Translations under genes and position numbers: made by a program
NCBI RefSeq assembly: GCF_964204645.1
Contig: NW_027437466.1
Location: forward strand, 16,817 to 80,816
Direction of reading: 5' to 3'
From: Tubulanus polymorphus
Taxonomy: Eukaryota > Nemertea > Palaeonemertea > Tubulaniformes > Tubulanidae
DNA: 64,000 nt
Notes under the pieces: generated by a model
Databases searched by the model: none
What the model was told of the DNA's origin: nothing
What the model saw: the letters and a program-made list of their open reading frames with translations, nothing else
In this document: piece by piece, positions 17,740 to 30,706 of the stretch
How the letters are laid out: the number at the start of each line of letters is the position of its first letter
Numbering within the stretch: the first letter of the stretch is position 1

Positions 17740-19480
17740 GGAGGCAGGCACCAGGAGAGTCGTCGCCGGTAAGGGAGGGAGGGAGGGAGGCAGTAGGTCG
17801 GTCGTCCGTCCTTTCGTCAGTGTGCCGGCAGTGATGGTTGTTCGAAAAACGACTAAGTGCTGACCGGGCCTTGATCAGCGTTACGACCCGGCGCAGTGAG
17901 GGAGGGAGGCAGGCACCAGGACAGTCGTCCGCCCGTTAGTCAGTCTGCCGGCATTGGTGGTTCGAAACACGACTAAGTGCTGACCGGGCCTTGATCAGCG
18001 TTACGACCCGGCGCAGTGAGGGAGGGAGGCAGGCACCAGGAGAGTCGTCGCCGGTAAGGGAGGGAGGGAGGGAGGCAGTAGGTCGGTCATCCGTCCGTTC
18101 GTCAGTGTGCCGGCGGTGGTTGTTCGAAAAACGACTAAGTGCTGACCGGGCCTTGATCAGCGTTACGACCCGGCGCAGTGAGGGAGGGAGGCAGGCACCA
18201 GGACAGTCGTCCGCCCGTTAGTCAGTCTGCCGGCATTGGTGGTTCGAAACACGACTAAATGCTGACCGGGCCTTGATCAGCGTTACGACACGGCGCCGGT
18301 AAGGGAGGGAGGGAGGGAGGCAGTAGGTCGGTCGTCCGTCCGTTCGTCAGTGTGCCGGCGGTGGTTGTTCGAAAAACGACTAAGTGCTGACCGGGCCTTG
18401 ATCAGCGTTACGACCCGGAGCAGTGAGGGAGGGAGGGAGGGAGGCAGTAGGTCGGTCGTCCGTCCGTTCGTCAGTGTGCCGGCAGTGCTGGTTGTTCGAA
18501 AAACGACTAAGTGCTGACCGGCCTTGATCAGCGTTACGACCCGGAGCAGTGAGGGAGGGAGGGAGGCAGTAGGTCGGTAGTCCGTCCGTTCGTCAGTGTG
18601 CCGGCAGTGATGGTTGTTCGAAAAACGACTAAGTGCTGACCGGGCCTTGATCAGCGTTACGACCCGGCGCAGTGAGGGAGGGAGGCAGGCACCAGGAGAG
18701 TCGTCGCCGGTAAGGGAGGGAGGGAGGGAGGCAGTAGGTCGGTCGTCCGTCCTTTCGTCAGTGTGCCGGCAGTGATGGTTGTTCGAAAAACGACTAAGTG
18801 CTGACCGGGCCTTGATCAGCGTTACGACCCGGCGCAGTGAGGGAAAGAGGCAGGCACCAGGACAGTCGTCCGCCCGTTAATCAGTCTGCCGGCATTGGTG
18901 GTTCGAAACACGACTAAGTGCTGACCGGGCCTTGATCAGCGTTACGACCCGGCGCCGGTAAGGGAGGGAGGGAGGGAGGGAGGCAGTAGGTCGGTCGTCC
19001 GTCCGTTTGTCAGTGTGCCGGCAGTGATGGTTGTGCAAAAAACGACTAAGGGCTGACCGGGCCTTGATCAGCATTACGACCCGGAGCAGTGAGGGAGGGA
19101 GGGAGGGAGGCAGTAGGTCGGTCGTCCGTCCGTTTGTCAGTGTGCCGGCAGTGATGGTTGTTCGAAAAACGACAAAGGGCTGACCGGGCCTTGATCAGCG
19201 TTACGACCCGGAGCAGTGAGGGAGGGAGGGAGGCAGTAGGTAGGTCGTCCGTCCGTTTGTCAGTGTGCCTGCAGTGATGGTTGTTCGAAAAACGACTAAG
19301 TGCTGACCGGGCCTTGATCAGCGTTACGACCCTGCGCAGTGAGGGAGGGAGGCAGGCACCAGGACAGTCGTCCGCCCGTTAGTCAGTCTGCCGGCATTGG
19401 TGGTTCGAAACACGACTAAGTGCTGACCGGGCCTTGATCAGCGTTACGACCCGGCGCCGGTAAGGGAGGGAGGGAGGGAG
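17740..19480 (+). repeat. Region rich in CACCAGG-type variant monomers
   Basis: Two joint variants alternate with normal units. One is a short spacer, GCACCAGGAGAGTCGTCGCC (about 17747, 18034, 18690). The other is a divergent monomer opening GCACCAGGACAGTCGTCCGC and continuing CATTGGTGGTTCGAAACACG (about 17914, 18194, 18855, 19354). Both recur once per larger block further on (about 21154/21323, 28776/28943, 31264/31432, 33994/34163, 41626/41785, 49096/49263). Confidence 0.8.
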
Positions 19481-20214
19481 GCAGTAGGTCGGTCGTCTGT
19501 CCGTTCGTCAGTGTGCCGGCGTTGGTTGTTCGAAAAACGACCAAGTGCTGACCAGGCCTCGATCAGCGTTACGAACCGGCACTGGTCAGGGAGGGAGGGA
19601 GGGAGGCAGTTGGTCGGTCATCCGTCCGTTCGTCAGAGTGCCGGCGGTAGTTGTTCGAAAAACGACTTAGTGCTGACCGGGCCTTAATCAGCGTTACGAC
19701 CCGGTATCGGTCAGGGAGGGAGGGAGGCAGTAGGTCGGTCGTCCGTCCGTTCGTCAGTGTGCCGGCGGTGGTTGTTCGAAAAACGACTAAGTGCTGACCG
19801 GGCCTTGATCAGCGTTACGACCCGGAGCAGTGAGGGAGGGAGGGAGGGAGGGAGGCAGTAGGTCGGTCGTCCGTCCGTTCGTCAGTGTGCCGGCAGTGCT
19901 GGTTGTTCGAAAAACGACTAAGTGCTGACCGGGCTTTGATCAGCGTTACGACCCGCCCCCGGTAAGGGAGGGAGGGAGGGAGGCAGTAGGTCGGTCGTCT
20001 GTCCGTTCGTCAGTGTGCCGGCGGTGGTTGTTCGAAAAACGACTCAGTGCTGACCGGGCCTTGATCAGCGTTACGACCCGGACCAGTGAGGGAGGGAGGG
20101 AGTTTGGCAGTAGGTCGGTCGTCCGTCCGTTCGTCAGTGTGCCGGCAGTGCTGGTTGTTCGAAAAACAATTAAGTGCTTACCGGGCCTTGATCAGCGTTA
20201 CGACCCGGAGCAGT

Positions 20215-20389
20215 GAGGGAGGGAGGGAGGGAGGGAGGGAGGGAGGGAGGGAGGGAGGGAGGGAGGGAGGGAGGGAGGGAGGGAGGGAGGGAGGGAGGGA
20301 GGGAGGGAGGGAGGGAGGAGGGAGGGAGGGAGGGAGGGAGGGAGGGAGGGAGGGAGGGAGGGAGGGAGGGAGGGAGGGAGGGAGGGAGG
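20215..20389 (+). repeat. Expanded (GGGA)n run, about 175 bp
   Basis: The 3-4 GGGA units normally ending a monomer are expanded to about 43, with one GGAGGAGGG interruption near 20,317. All-purine strand with G-triplets every four bases. The duplicated counterpart at 33132-33219 is only 88 bp. Confidence 0.95.
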
Positions 20390-20620
20390 CAGTAGGTAGG
20401 TCGTCCGTCCGTTCGTCAGTGTGCCGGCAGTGCTGGTTGTTCGAAAAACGAGTAAGTGCTGACCGGGCCTTGATCAGCATTACGACCCGGAGCAGTGAGG
20501 GAGGGAGGGGGACAGTAGGTCGGTCGTCCGTCCGTTCGTCAGTGTGCCGGCAGTGATGGTTGTTCGAAAAACGACTAAGGGCTGACCGGGCCTTGATCAG
20601 CGTTACGACCCGGAGCAGTG

Positions 20621-20781
20621 AGGGAGGGAGGGAGGGAGGGAGGGAGGGAGGAAGGGAGGGAGGGAGGGAGGGAGGGAGGGAGGGAGGGAGGGAGGAGGGA
20701 GGGAGGGAGGGAGGGAGGGAGGGAGGGAGGGAGGGAGGGAGGGAGGGAGGGAGGGAGGAGGGAGGGAGGGAGGGAGGGAGG
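20621..20781 (+). repeat. Expanded (GGGA)n run, about 160 bp
   Basis: About 40 units with three interruptions (one GGAAGGG and two GGAGGAGGG). The counterpart in the second block is 210 bp (33451-33660). Confidence 0.95.
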
Positions 20782-20889
20782 CAGTAGGTCGGTCGTCCGT
20801 CCGTTTGTCAGTGTGCCGGCAGTGATGGTTGTTCGAAAAACGACTAAGGGCTGACCGGGCCTTGATCAGCGTTACGACCCGGAGCAGTG

Positions 20890-21029
20890 AGGGAGGGAGG
20901 GAGGGAGGGAGGGAGGGAGGGAGGGAGGGAGGAGGGAGGGAGGGAGGGAGGGAGGGAGGGAGGGAGGGAGGGAGGGAGGGAGGGAGGGAGGGAGGGAGGG
21001 AGGGAGGGAGGGAGGGAGGGAGGGAGGTA
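20890..21029 (+). repeat. Expanded (GGGA)n run, about 140 bp
   Basis: About 35 units with one GGAGGAGGG interruption near 20,930, ending GAGGTAGACAGTAGG. The counterpart at 33769-33868 is 100 bp and keeps the same GAGGTAGACAG end. Confidence 0.95.
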
Positions 21030-23302
21030 GACAGTAGGTCGGTCGTCCGTCCGTTTGTCAGTGTGCCGGCAGTGATGGTTGTTCGAAAAACGACTAAGGG
21101 CTGACCGGGCTTTGATCTGCGTTACGACCCTGCGCAGTGAGGGAGGGAGGCAGGCACCAGGAGAGTCGTCGCCGGTAAGGGAGGGAGGGAGGGAGGGAGG
21201 CAGTAGGACGGTCGTCCGTCCTTTCGTCAGTGTGCCGGCAGTGATGGTTGTTCGAAAAACGACTAAGTGCTGACCGGGCCTTGATCAGCGTTACGACCCG
21301 GCGCAGTGAGGGAAAGAGGCAGGCACCAGGACAGTCGTCTGCCCGTTAGTCAGTCTGCCGGCTTTGGTGGTTCGAAACACGACTAAGTGCTGACCGGGCC
21401 TTGATCAGCGTTACGACCCGGCGCCGGTAAGGGAGGGAGGGAGGGGGACAGTAGGTCGGTCGTCCGTCCGTGCGTCAGTGTGCCGGCAGTGCTGGTTGTT
21501 CGAAAAACGACTAAGTGCTGACCGGGCCTTGATCAGCGTTACGACCCGGAGCAGTGAGGGAGGGAGGGGGACAGTAGGTCGGTCGTCCGTCCGTTCGTAA
21601 GTGTGCCGGCGGTGGTTCTTCGAAAAAACGACTAAGTGCTGACCGGGCCTAGATCAGCGTTACGACCGGGTGCAGTGAGGGAGGAGGGAGGCAGTAGGTC
21701 AGTCGTCCGTCCGTTCGTCAGTGTGCCGGCAGTGCTGGTTGTTCGAAAAACGACTAAGTGCTGACCGGGCCTTGATCAGCGTTACGACCCGGAGCAGTGA
21801 GGGAGGGAGGGAGGCAGTAGGTCGGTCGTCCGTCCGTTCGTAAGTGTGCCGGCGGTGGTTCTTCAAAAAAACGACTAAGTGCTGACCGGGCCTTGAACAG
21901 CGTTACGACCCGGCGCTGGTCAGGGAGGGAGGGAGGGAGGCAGTAGATCGGTCGTCCATCCGTTCGTCAGTGTGCCGGCGGTGGTAGTTCGAAAAACGAC
22001 TAGAGTGCTGACCGGGCCTTGATCAGCGTTACGACCCGGCACCGGTCAGGGAGGGAGGGAGGGTGGCAGTAGGTCGGTCGTCCGTCCGTTCGTCAGTGTG
22101 CCGGCGGTGGTGGTTCGAAAAACGACTAAGTGCTGACCGGGCCTTGATCAGCGTTATGACCCGGCACCGGTGAGGGAGGGAGGGATGGAGGCAGTAGGTC
22201 GGTCGTCCGTCCGTTCGTCAGAGTGCCGGCAGTGCTGGTGGTTCGAAAAACGACTAAGTGCTGACCGGGCCTTGATCAGCGTTACGACCCGGAGCAGTGA
22301 GGGAGGGAGGAAGGCAGTAGGTGGGTCGTCCGTCCGTTCGTCAGTGTGCCGGCAGTGCTGGTTGTTCGAAAAACGAGTAAGTGCTGACCGGGCCTTGATC
22401 AGCGATACGACCCGGTGCAGTGAGGGAGGGAGGGAGGGAGGCAGCAGGTCGGTCGTCCGTCCGTTCGTCAGTGTGCCGGCGGTGGTTGTTGGAAAAACGA
22501 CTAAGGGCTGACCGGGCCTTGATCAGCGTTACGACCCGGAGCAGTGAGGGAGGGAGGGAGGCAGTAGGTCGGTCGTCCGTCCGTTCGTCAGTGTGCCGGC
22601 GGTGGTTCTTCGAAAAAACGACTAAGTGCTGACCGGGCCTTGATCAGCGTTACGACCCGGCGCTGGTCAGGGAGGGAGGGAGGCAGTAGGTCGGTCGTCC
22701 ATCCGTTCGTTAGTGTGCCGCCGGTGGTGGTTCGAAAAACGACTAAGTGCTGACTGGGCCTTGATCAGCGTTACGACTTGGCAACGGCCAGGGAGGGAGG
22801 GATGGAGGTAGTAGGTCGGTCGTCCGTCCGTTCGTCAGTGTGCCGGCAGTACTGGTTGTTCGAAAAACAATTAAGTGCTGACCGGGCCTTGATCAGCGTT
22901 ACGACCCGGAGCAGTGAGGGAGGGAGGGAGGCAGTAGGTCGGTCGTCCGTCCGTTCGTCAGTGTGCCGGCAGTACTGGTTGTTCGAAAAACAATTAAGTG
23001 CTGACCGGGCCTTGATCAGCGTTACGACCCGGAGCAGTGAGGGAGGGAGGGAGGGAGGCAGTAGGTCGGTCGTCCGTCCGTTTGTCAGTGTGCCAGCAGT
23101 GATGGTTGTTCGAAAAACGACTAAGGGCTGACCGGGCCTTGATCAGCGTTACGACCCGGAACAGTGAGGGAGGGAGGGAGTCAGTAGGTAGGTCGTTCGT
23201 CCGTTCGTCAGTGTTCCGGCAGTGGTGGTTCGAAAAACGACTAAGTGCTGACCGGGCCTTGATCAGCGTTACGATCCGGCACCGGTCAGGGAGGGAGGGA
23301 GG

Positions 23303-24741
23303 GTGGCAGTAGGTCGGTCGTCCGTCCGTTCGTCAGTGTGCCGGCGGTTGTGGTTCGAAAAACGACTAAGTGCTGACCGGGCCTTGATCAGCGTTACGAC
23401 CCGGCACTGGTCAGGGAGGGAGGGAGGGAGGAAGGCAGTATATCGGTCATTCGAAAAACGACTAGGTGCTGACCGGGCCTTGATCAGCATTACGACCCGC
23501 CGCAGTGAGGGAGGGAGAGAGGGAGGCAGTAGGTCGGTCGTCAGTCCGTTCGTCAGTGTGCCGGTGGTAGTTGTTCGAAAAATGACTAAGTGCTGACCGG
23601 GCCTTGATCAGCGTTACGACCCGGCACCGGTCAGGGAGGGAGAGAGGGAGGCAGTAGGTCGGTCGTCCGTCCGTTCGGCAGTGTGCCGGCGGTAGTTGTT
23701 CGAAAAATGACTAAGTGCTGACTGGGCCATGATCAGCGTGACGTTTCGGCACCGGTCAGGGGGGGATGGAGGTAGTAGGTCGGGCGTCCGTCCGTTCGTC
23801 AGTGTGCCGGCAGTGATGGTTGTTCGAAAAACGACTAAGTGCTGTCCGGGCCTTGATCAGCGTTACGATCCGGCGCCGGTCAGGGAGGGAGGGAGGGGGA
23901 CAGTAGGTCGGTCGTCCATCCGTTCGTCAGTGTGCCGGCGGTGGTTGTTCGAAAAACGACTAAGGGCTGACCGGGCCTTGATCAGCGTTACGACCCGGCA
24001 CCGATCAGGGAGGGAGGGAGGGTGGCAGTAGGTCGGTCGTCCGTCCATTCGTCAGAGTGCCGGCGGTGGTTGTTCGAAAAACGACTCAGTGATGACCGGG
24101 CCTTGATCAGCGTTACGACCCGGCACTGGTCAGGGAGGGAGGGAGGGAGGAAGGCAGTATATCGGTCATTCGAAAAACGACTAAGTGCTGACCGGGCCTT
24201 GATCAGCATTACGACCCGCCGCAGTGAGGGAGGGAGAGAGGGAGGCAGTAGGTCGGTCGTCAGTCCGTTCGTCAGTGTGCCGGTGGTAGTTGTTCGAAAA
24301 ATGACTAAGTGCTGACCGGGCCTTGATCAGCGTTACGACCCGGCACCGGTCAGGGAGGGAGAGAGGGAGGCAGTAGGTCGGTCGTCCGTCCGTTCGGCAG
24401 TGTGCCGGCGGTAGTTGTTCGAAAAATGACTAAGTGCTGACCGGGCCATGATCAGCGTGACGTTTCGGCACCGGTCAGGGGGGTATGGAGGTAGTAGGTC
24501 GGGCGTCCGTCCGTTCGTCAGTGTGCCGGCAGTGATGGTTGTTCGAAAAACGACTAAGTGCTGTCCGGGCCTTGATCAGCGTTACGATCTGGCGCCGGTC
24601 AGGGAGGGAGGGAGGGGGACAGTAGGTCGGTCGTCCATCCGTTCGTCAGTGTGCCGGCGGTGGTTGTTCGAAAAACGACTAAGGGCTGACCGGGCCTTGA
24701 TCAGCGTTACGACCCGGAGCAGTGAGGGAGGGAGGGGGACA
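23303..24741 (+). repeat. 719-bp higher-order unit, tandem pair
   Basis: 23303-24021 and 24022-24740 repeat the same order of variant monomers, including the truncated monomer, a CCGTCAGTCCG unit and the GTGACGTTTCGGCACC unit. The offset is 719 bp. A related block follows at about 25,615-26,330. The pair is present again at 36143-37580 within the second large copy. Confidence 0.85.
23434..23460 (+). repeat. Truncated monomer (33-bp deletion), first of ten
   Basis: The first 60 bp of the monomer are reduced to 27 (GGCAGTATATCGGTCATTCG then AAAAACG), a 33-bp loss. Copies start at 23434, 24153, 25735, 28319, 30806, 36274, 36993, 38575, 41163 and 48638. All share the same breakpoint, so they descend from one deletion event and serve as a marker for the duplications. 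Confidence 0.9.
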
Positions 24742-27700
24742 GTAGGTCGGTCGTCCGTCCGTTCGTCAGTGTGCCGGCGGTGGTTGTTGGAAAAACGACT
24801 AAGGGCTGACCGGGCCTTGATCAGCGTTACGACCCGGAGCAGTGAGGGAGGGAGGGAGGGAGGCAGTAGGTCGGTCGTCCGTCCGTTCGTCAGTGTGCCG
24901 GCGGTGGTTCTTCGAAAAAACGACTAAGTGCTGACCGGGCCTTGATCAGCGTTACGACCCGGCGCTGGTCATGGAGGGAGGGAGGCAGTAGGTCGGTCGT
25001 CCATCCGTTCGTTTGTGTGCCGCCGGTGGTGGTTCGAAAAACGACTAAGTGCTGACTGGGCCTTGATCAGCGTTATGACTTGGCAACGGCCAGGGAGGGA
25101 GGGATGGAGGTAGTAGGTCGGTCGTCCGTCCGTTCGTCAGTGTGCCGGCAGTACTGGTTGTTCGAAAAACAATTAAGTGCTGACCGGGCCTTGATCAGCG
25201 TTACGACCCGGAGCAGTGAGGGAGGGAGGGAGGCAGTAGGTCGGTCGTCCGTCCGTTCGTCAGTGTGCCGGCAGTACTGGTTGTTCGAAAAACAATTAAG
25301 TGCTGACCGGGCCTTGATCAGCGTTACGACCCGGAGCAGTGAGGGAGGGAGGGAGGGAGGCAGTAGGTCGGTCGTCCGTCCGTTTGTCAGTGTGCCAGCA
25401 GTGATGGTTGTTCGAAAAACAACTAAGGGCTGACCGGGCCTTGATCAGCGTTACGACCCGGAACAGTGAGGGAGGGAGGGAGTCAGTAGGTAGGTCGTTC
25501 GTCCGTTCGTCAGTGTTCCGGCAGTGGTGGTTCGAAAAACGACTAAGTGCTGACCGGGCCTTGATCAGCGTTACGATCCGGCACCGGTCAGGGAGGGAGG
25601 GAGGGTGGCAGTAGGTCGGTCGTCCGTCCGTTCGTCAGTGTGCCGGCGGTTGTGGTTCGAAAAACGACTAAGTGCTGACCGGGCCTTGATCAGCGTTACG
25701 ACCCGGTGCAGTGAGGGAGGGAGGGAGGGAGGAAGGCAGTATATCGGTCATTCGAAAAACGACTAAGTGCTGACCGGGCCTTGATCAGCATTACGACCCG
25801 CCGCAGTGAGGGAGGGAGAGAGGGAGGCAGTAGGTCGGTCGTCAGTCCGTTCGTCAGTGTGCCGGTGGTAGTTGTTCGAAAAATGACTAAGTGCTGACCG
25901 GGCCTTGATCAGCGTTACGACCCGGCACCGGTCAGGGAGGGAGAGAGGGAGGCAGTAGGTCGGTCGTCCGTCCGTTCGGCAGTGTGCCGGCGGTAGTTGT
26001 TCGAAAAATGACTAAGTGCTGACCGGGCCATGATCAGCGTGACGTTTCGGCACCGGTCAGGGGGGTATGGAGGTAGTAGGTCGGGCGTCCGTCCGTTCGT
26101 CAGTGTGCCGGCAGTGATGGTTGTTCGAAAAACGACTAAGTGCTGTCCGGGCCTTGATCAGCGTTACGATCCGGCGCCGGTCAGGGAGGGAGGGAGGGGG
26201 ACAGTAGGTCGGTCGTCCATCCGTTCGTCAGTGTGCCGGCGGTGGTTGTTCGAAAAACGACTAAGGGCTGACCGGGCCTTGTTCAGCGTTACGACCCGGC
26301 ACCGGTCAGGGAGGGAGGGAGGGTGGCAGTAGGTCGGTCGTCCGTCCATTCGTCAGAGTGCCGGCGGTGGTTGTTCGAAAAACGACTAAGTGATGACCGG
26401 GCCTTGATCAGCGTTACGACCCGGTGCAGTGAGGGAGGGAGGGAGGGAGGGAGGCAGTAGGCCGGTCGTCCGTCCGTTTGTCAGTGTGCCGGCAGTGATG
26501 GTTGTTCAGAAAACGACTAAGGGCTTACTGGGCCTTGATCAGCGTTACGACCCGGAGCAGTGAGGGAGGGAGGGAGGCAGTAGGTAGGTCGTCCGTCCGT
26601 TTGTCAGTGTGCCGGCAGTAATGGTTGTTCGAAAAACGACTAAGTGCTCACCGGGCCTTGATCAGCGTTACGACCTGGAGCAGTGAAGGAGGAAGGGGGA
26701 CAGTAGGTCGGTCGTCCGTCCGTTCGTCAGTATGCCGGCGGTGGTTGTTCAAAAAACGACCAAGTGCTGACAAGGCCTTGATCAGCGTTACGACCCGGCA
26801 CTGGTCAGGGAGGGAGGGAGGGAGGCAGTAGGTCGGTCATCCGTCCGTTCGTCAGAGTGCCGGCGGTAGCTGTTCGAAAAACGACTAAGTGCTGACCGGG
26901 CCTTGATCAGCGTTACGACCCGGCGCAGTGAGGGAGGGAGGGAGGGAGGCAGTAGGTCGGTCGTCCATCCGTTTGTCAGTGTGCCGGCGGTGGTTGTTCG
27001 AAAAACGACTAAGTTCTGACCGGGCCTTGATCAGCGTTACGACCCGATGCAGTGAGGGAGGGAGGGAGGCACTAGGACAGTCGTCCGCCCGTTAGTCAGT
27101 GTGTCGGCGGTTGTTGTTCGAAAAACGACTAAGCTGACCGGGCCATGAACAGCGTTACGACCCGGCACCGGTCAGGAAGGGAGGGAGGGTGGCAGTAGGT
27201 CGGTCGTCCGTCCGTTCGTCAGTGTGCCGGCGGTGGTTGTTCGAAAAACGACTAAGTGCTGACCGGGCCTTAATCAGCGTTACGACCCGGCACCGGTCAG
27301 GGAGGGAGGGAGGGAGGGAGGCAGTAGGTCGGTCGTCCGTCCGTTCGTCAGTGTGCCGGCGGTGGTTGTTCGAAAAACGACTAAGTGCTGACCGGGCCTT
27401 GATCAGCGTTACGACCCGGAGCAGTGAGGGAGGGAGGGAGGCAGTAGGTCGGTCGTCCGTCCGTTCGCCAGTGTGCCGGCGGTGGTTTTTCGAAAAACGA
27501 CTAAGCGCTGACCGGGCCTTAATCAGCGTTACGACCCGGAGCATTGAGGGAGGGAGGGAGGCAGTAGGTCGGTCGTCCGTCCGTTTGTCAGTGTGCCGGC
27601 AGTGATGGTTGTTCGAAAAACGACTAAGGGCTGACTGGGCCTTGATCAGCGTTACGACTTGGCAACGGCCAGGGAGGGAGGGATGGAGGTAGTAGGTCGG

Positions 27701-30700
27701 TCGTCCGTCCGTTCGTCAGTGTGCCAGCAGTACTGGTTGTTCGAAAAACAATTAAGTGCTGACCGGGCCTTGATCAGCGTTATGACCCGGAGCAGTGAGG
27801 GAGGGAGGGAGGCAGTAGGTCGGTCGTCCGTCCGTTCGTCAGTGTGCCGGCAGTACTGGTGGTTCGAAAAACAATTAAGTGCTGACCGGGCCTTGATCAG
27901 CGTTACGACCCGGAGCAGTGAGGGAGGGAGGGAGGGAGGGAGGCAGTAGGTCGGTCGTCCGTCCGTTTGTCAGTGTGCCGGCAGTGATGGTTGTTCGAAA
28001 AACGACTAAGGGCTGACCGGGCCTTGATCAGCGTTACGACCCGGAACAGTGAGGGAGGGAGGGAGTCAGTAGGTAGGTCGTTCGTCCGTTCGTCAGTGTT
28101 CCGGCAGTGGTGGTTCGAAAAACGACTAAGTGCTGACCGGGCCTTGATCAGCGTTACGATCCGGCACCGGTCAGGGAGGGAGGGAGGGTGGCAGTAGGTC
28201 GGTCGTCCGTCCGTTCGTCAGTGTGCCGGCGGTTGTGGTTCGAAAAACGACTAAGTGCTGACCGGGCCTTGATCAGCGTTACGACCCGGCACTGGTCAGG
28301 GAGGGAGGGAGGGAGGAAGGCAGTATATCGGTCATTCGAAAAACGACTAAGTGCTGACCGGGCCTTGATCAGCATTACGACCCGCCCCAGTGAGGGAGGG
28401 AGAGAGGGAGGCAGTAGGTCGGTCGTCAGTCCGTTCGTCAGTGTGCCGGTGGTAGTTGTTCGAAAAATGACTAAGTGCTGACCGGGCCTTGATCAGCGTT
28501 ACGACCCGGCACCGGTCAGGGAGGGAGAGAGGGAGGCAGTAGGTCGGTCGTCCGTCCGTTCGGCAGTGTGCCGGCGGTAGTTGTTCGAAAAATGACTAAG
28601 TGCTGACCGGGCCATGATCAGCGTGACGTTTCGGCACCGGTCAGGGGGGTATGGAGGTAGTAGATCGGGCGTCCGTCCGTTCGTCAGTGTGCCGGCAGTG
28701 ATGGTTGTTCGAAAAACGACTAAGTGCTGACCGGGCCTTGATCAGCGTTACGACCCGGCGCAGTGAGGGAGGGAGGCTCACACCAGGAGAGTCGTCGCTG
28801 GTAAGGGAGGGAGGGAGGGAGGCAGTAGGTCGGTCGTCCGTCCTTTCGTCAGTGTGCCGGCAGTGATGGTTGTTCGAAAAACGACTAAGTGCTGACATGG
28901 CCTTGATCAGCGTTACGACCCGGCGCAGTGAGGGAGGGAGGCAGGCACCAGGACAGTCGTCCGCCCGTTAGTCAGTCTACCGGCATTGGTGGTTCGAAAC
29001 ACGACTAAGTGCTGACCGGGCCTTGATCAGCGTTACGAACCGCCGCCGGTAAGGGAGGGAGGGAGGGAGGGAGGCAGTAGGTCGGTCGTCTGTCCGTTCG
29101 TCAGTGTGCCGGCGGTGGTTGTTCGAAAAACGACTCAGTGCTGACCGGGCCTTGATCAGCGTTACGACCCGGACCAGTGAGGGAGGGAGGGAGGTTGGCA
29201 GTAGGTCGGTCGTCCGTCCGTTCGTCAGTGTGCCGGCGGTGGTGGTTCGAAAAACGACTAAGTGCTGACCGGGCCTTGATCAGCGTTACGACCCGGAGCA
29301 GTGAGGGAGGGAGGAAGGCAATAGGTGGGTCGTCCGTCCGTTCGTCAGTGTGCCGGCAGTGCTGGTTGTTCGAAAAACGATTAAGTGCTGACCGGGCCTT
29401 GATCAGCGTTACGACCCGGAGCAGTGAGGGAGGGAGGGAGGCAGTAGGTCGGTCGTCCGTCCGTTCGCCAGTGTGCCGCTGGTGGTTGTTCGAAAAACGA
29501 CTAAGTGCTGACCGGGCCTTGATGAGCGTTACGACCCGGAGCAGTGAGGGAGGGAGGGAGGGAGGGAGGGAGGCAGTAGGTCGGTCGTCCGTCCGTTCGC
29601 CAGTGTGCCGCTGGTGGTTGTTCGAAAAACGACTAAGTGCTGACCGGGCCTTGATCAGCGTTACGACCCGGTGCAGTGAGGGAGGGAGGGAGGCACTAGG
29701 ACAGTCGTCCGCCCGTTCGTCAGTGTGCCGGCGGTGGTTGTTCGAAAAACGACTAAGTGCTGACCGGGCCATGAACTGCGTTACGACCCGGCACCGGTCA
29801 GGAAGGGAGGGAGGGTGGCAGTAGGTCGGTCGTCCGTTCGTTGGTCAGTGTGCCGGCGGTGGTAGTTCGAAAAACGACTAAGTGCTGACCGGGCCTTGAT
29901 CAGCGTTACGACCCGGAGCAGTGACGGAGGGAGGGAGGCAGTAGGTCGGTCGTCCGTCCGTTCGCCAGAGTGCCGCTGGTGGTTGTTCGAAAAACGACTA
30001 AGTGCTGACCGGGCCTTGATCAGCGTTACGACCCGGTGCAGTGAGGGAGGGAGGGAGGCACTAGGACAGTCGTCCGCCCGTTAGTCAGTGTGTCGGCGGT
30101 TGTTGTTCGAAAAACGACTAAGTGCTGACCGGGCCATGAACAGCGTTACGACCCGGCACCGGTCAGGAAGGGAGGGAGGGTGGCAGTAGGTCGGTCGTCC
30201 GTTCGTTGGTCAGTGTGCCGGCGGTGGTAGTTCGAAAAACGACTAAGTGCTGACCGGGCCTTGATCAACGTTACGACCCGGAGCATTGAGGGAGGGAGGG
30301 AGGCAGTAGGTCGGTCGTCCGTCCGTTCGCCAGTGTGCCGCTGGTGGTTGTTCGAAAAACGACTAAGTGCTGACCAGTGCTGACCGGGCCTTGATCAGCG
30401 TTACGACCCGGAGCAGTGAGGGAGGGAGGGAGGCAGTAGGTCGGTCGTCCATCCGTTCGTCAGTGTGTCGGCGGTTGCTGTTTGAAAAACGACTATGTGC
30501 TGACCGGGCCATGAACAGCGTTACGACCCGGCACCGGTCAGGAAGGGAGGGAGGGAGGCAGTAGGTCGGTCGTCCATCCGTTCGTCAGTGTGCCGGCGGT
30601 GGTTGTTCGAAAAACGACTAAGTGCTGACCGGGCCTTGATCAGCGTTACCACCCGGAGCAGTGAGGGAGGGAGGGAGGCAGTAGGTCGGTCGTCCATCCG

Positions 30701-30706
30701 TTCGTC

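Noticed and set aside
20178-20556. Gly/Glu/Arg and Pro/Ser/Leu low-complexity proteins
   Set aside because: Direct translation of (GGGA)n and its complement. No evidence of expression.
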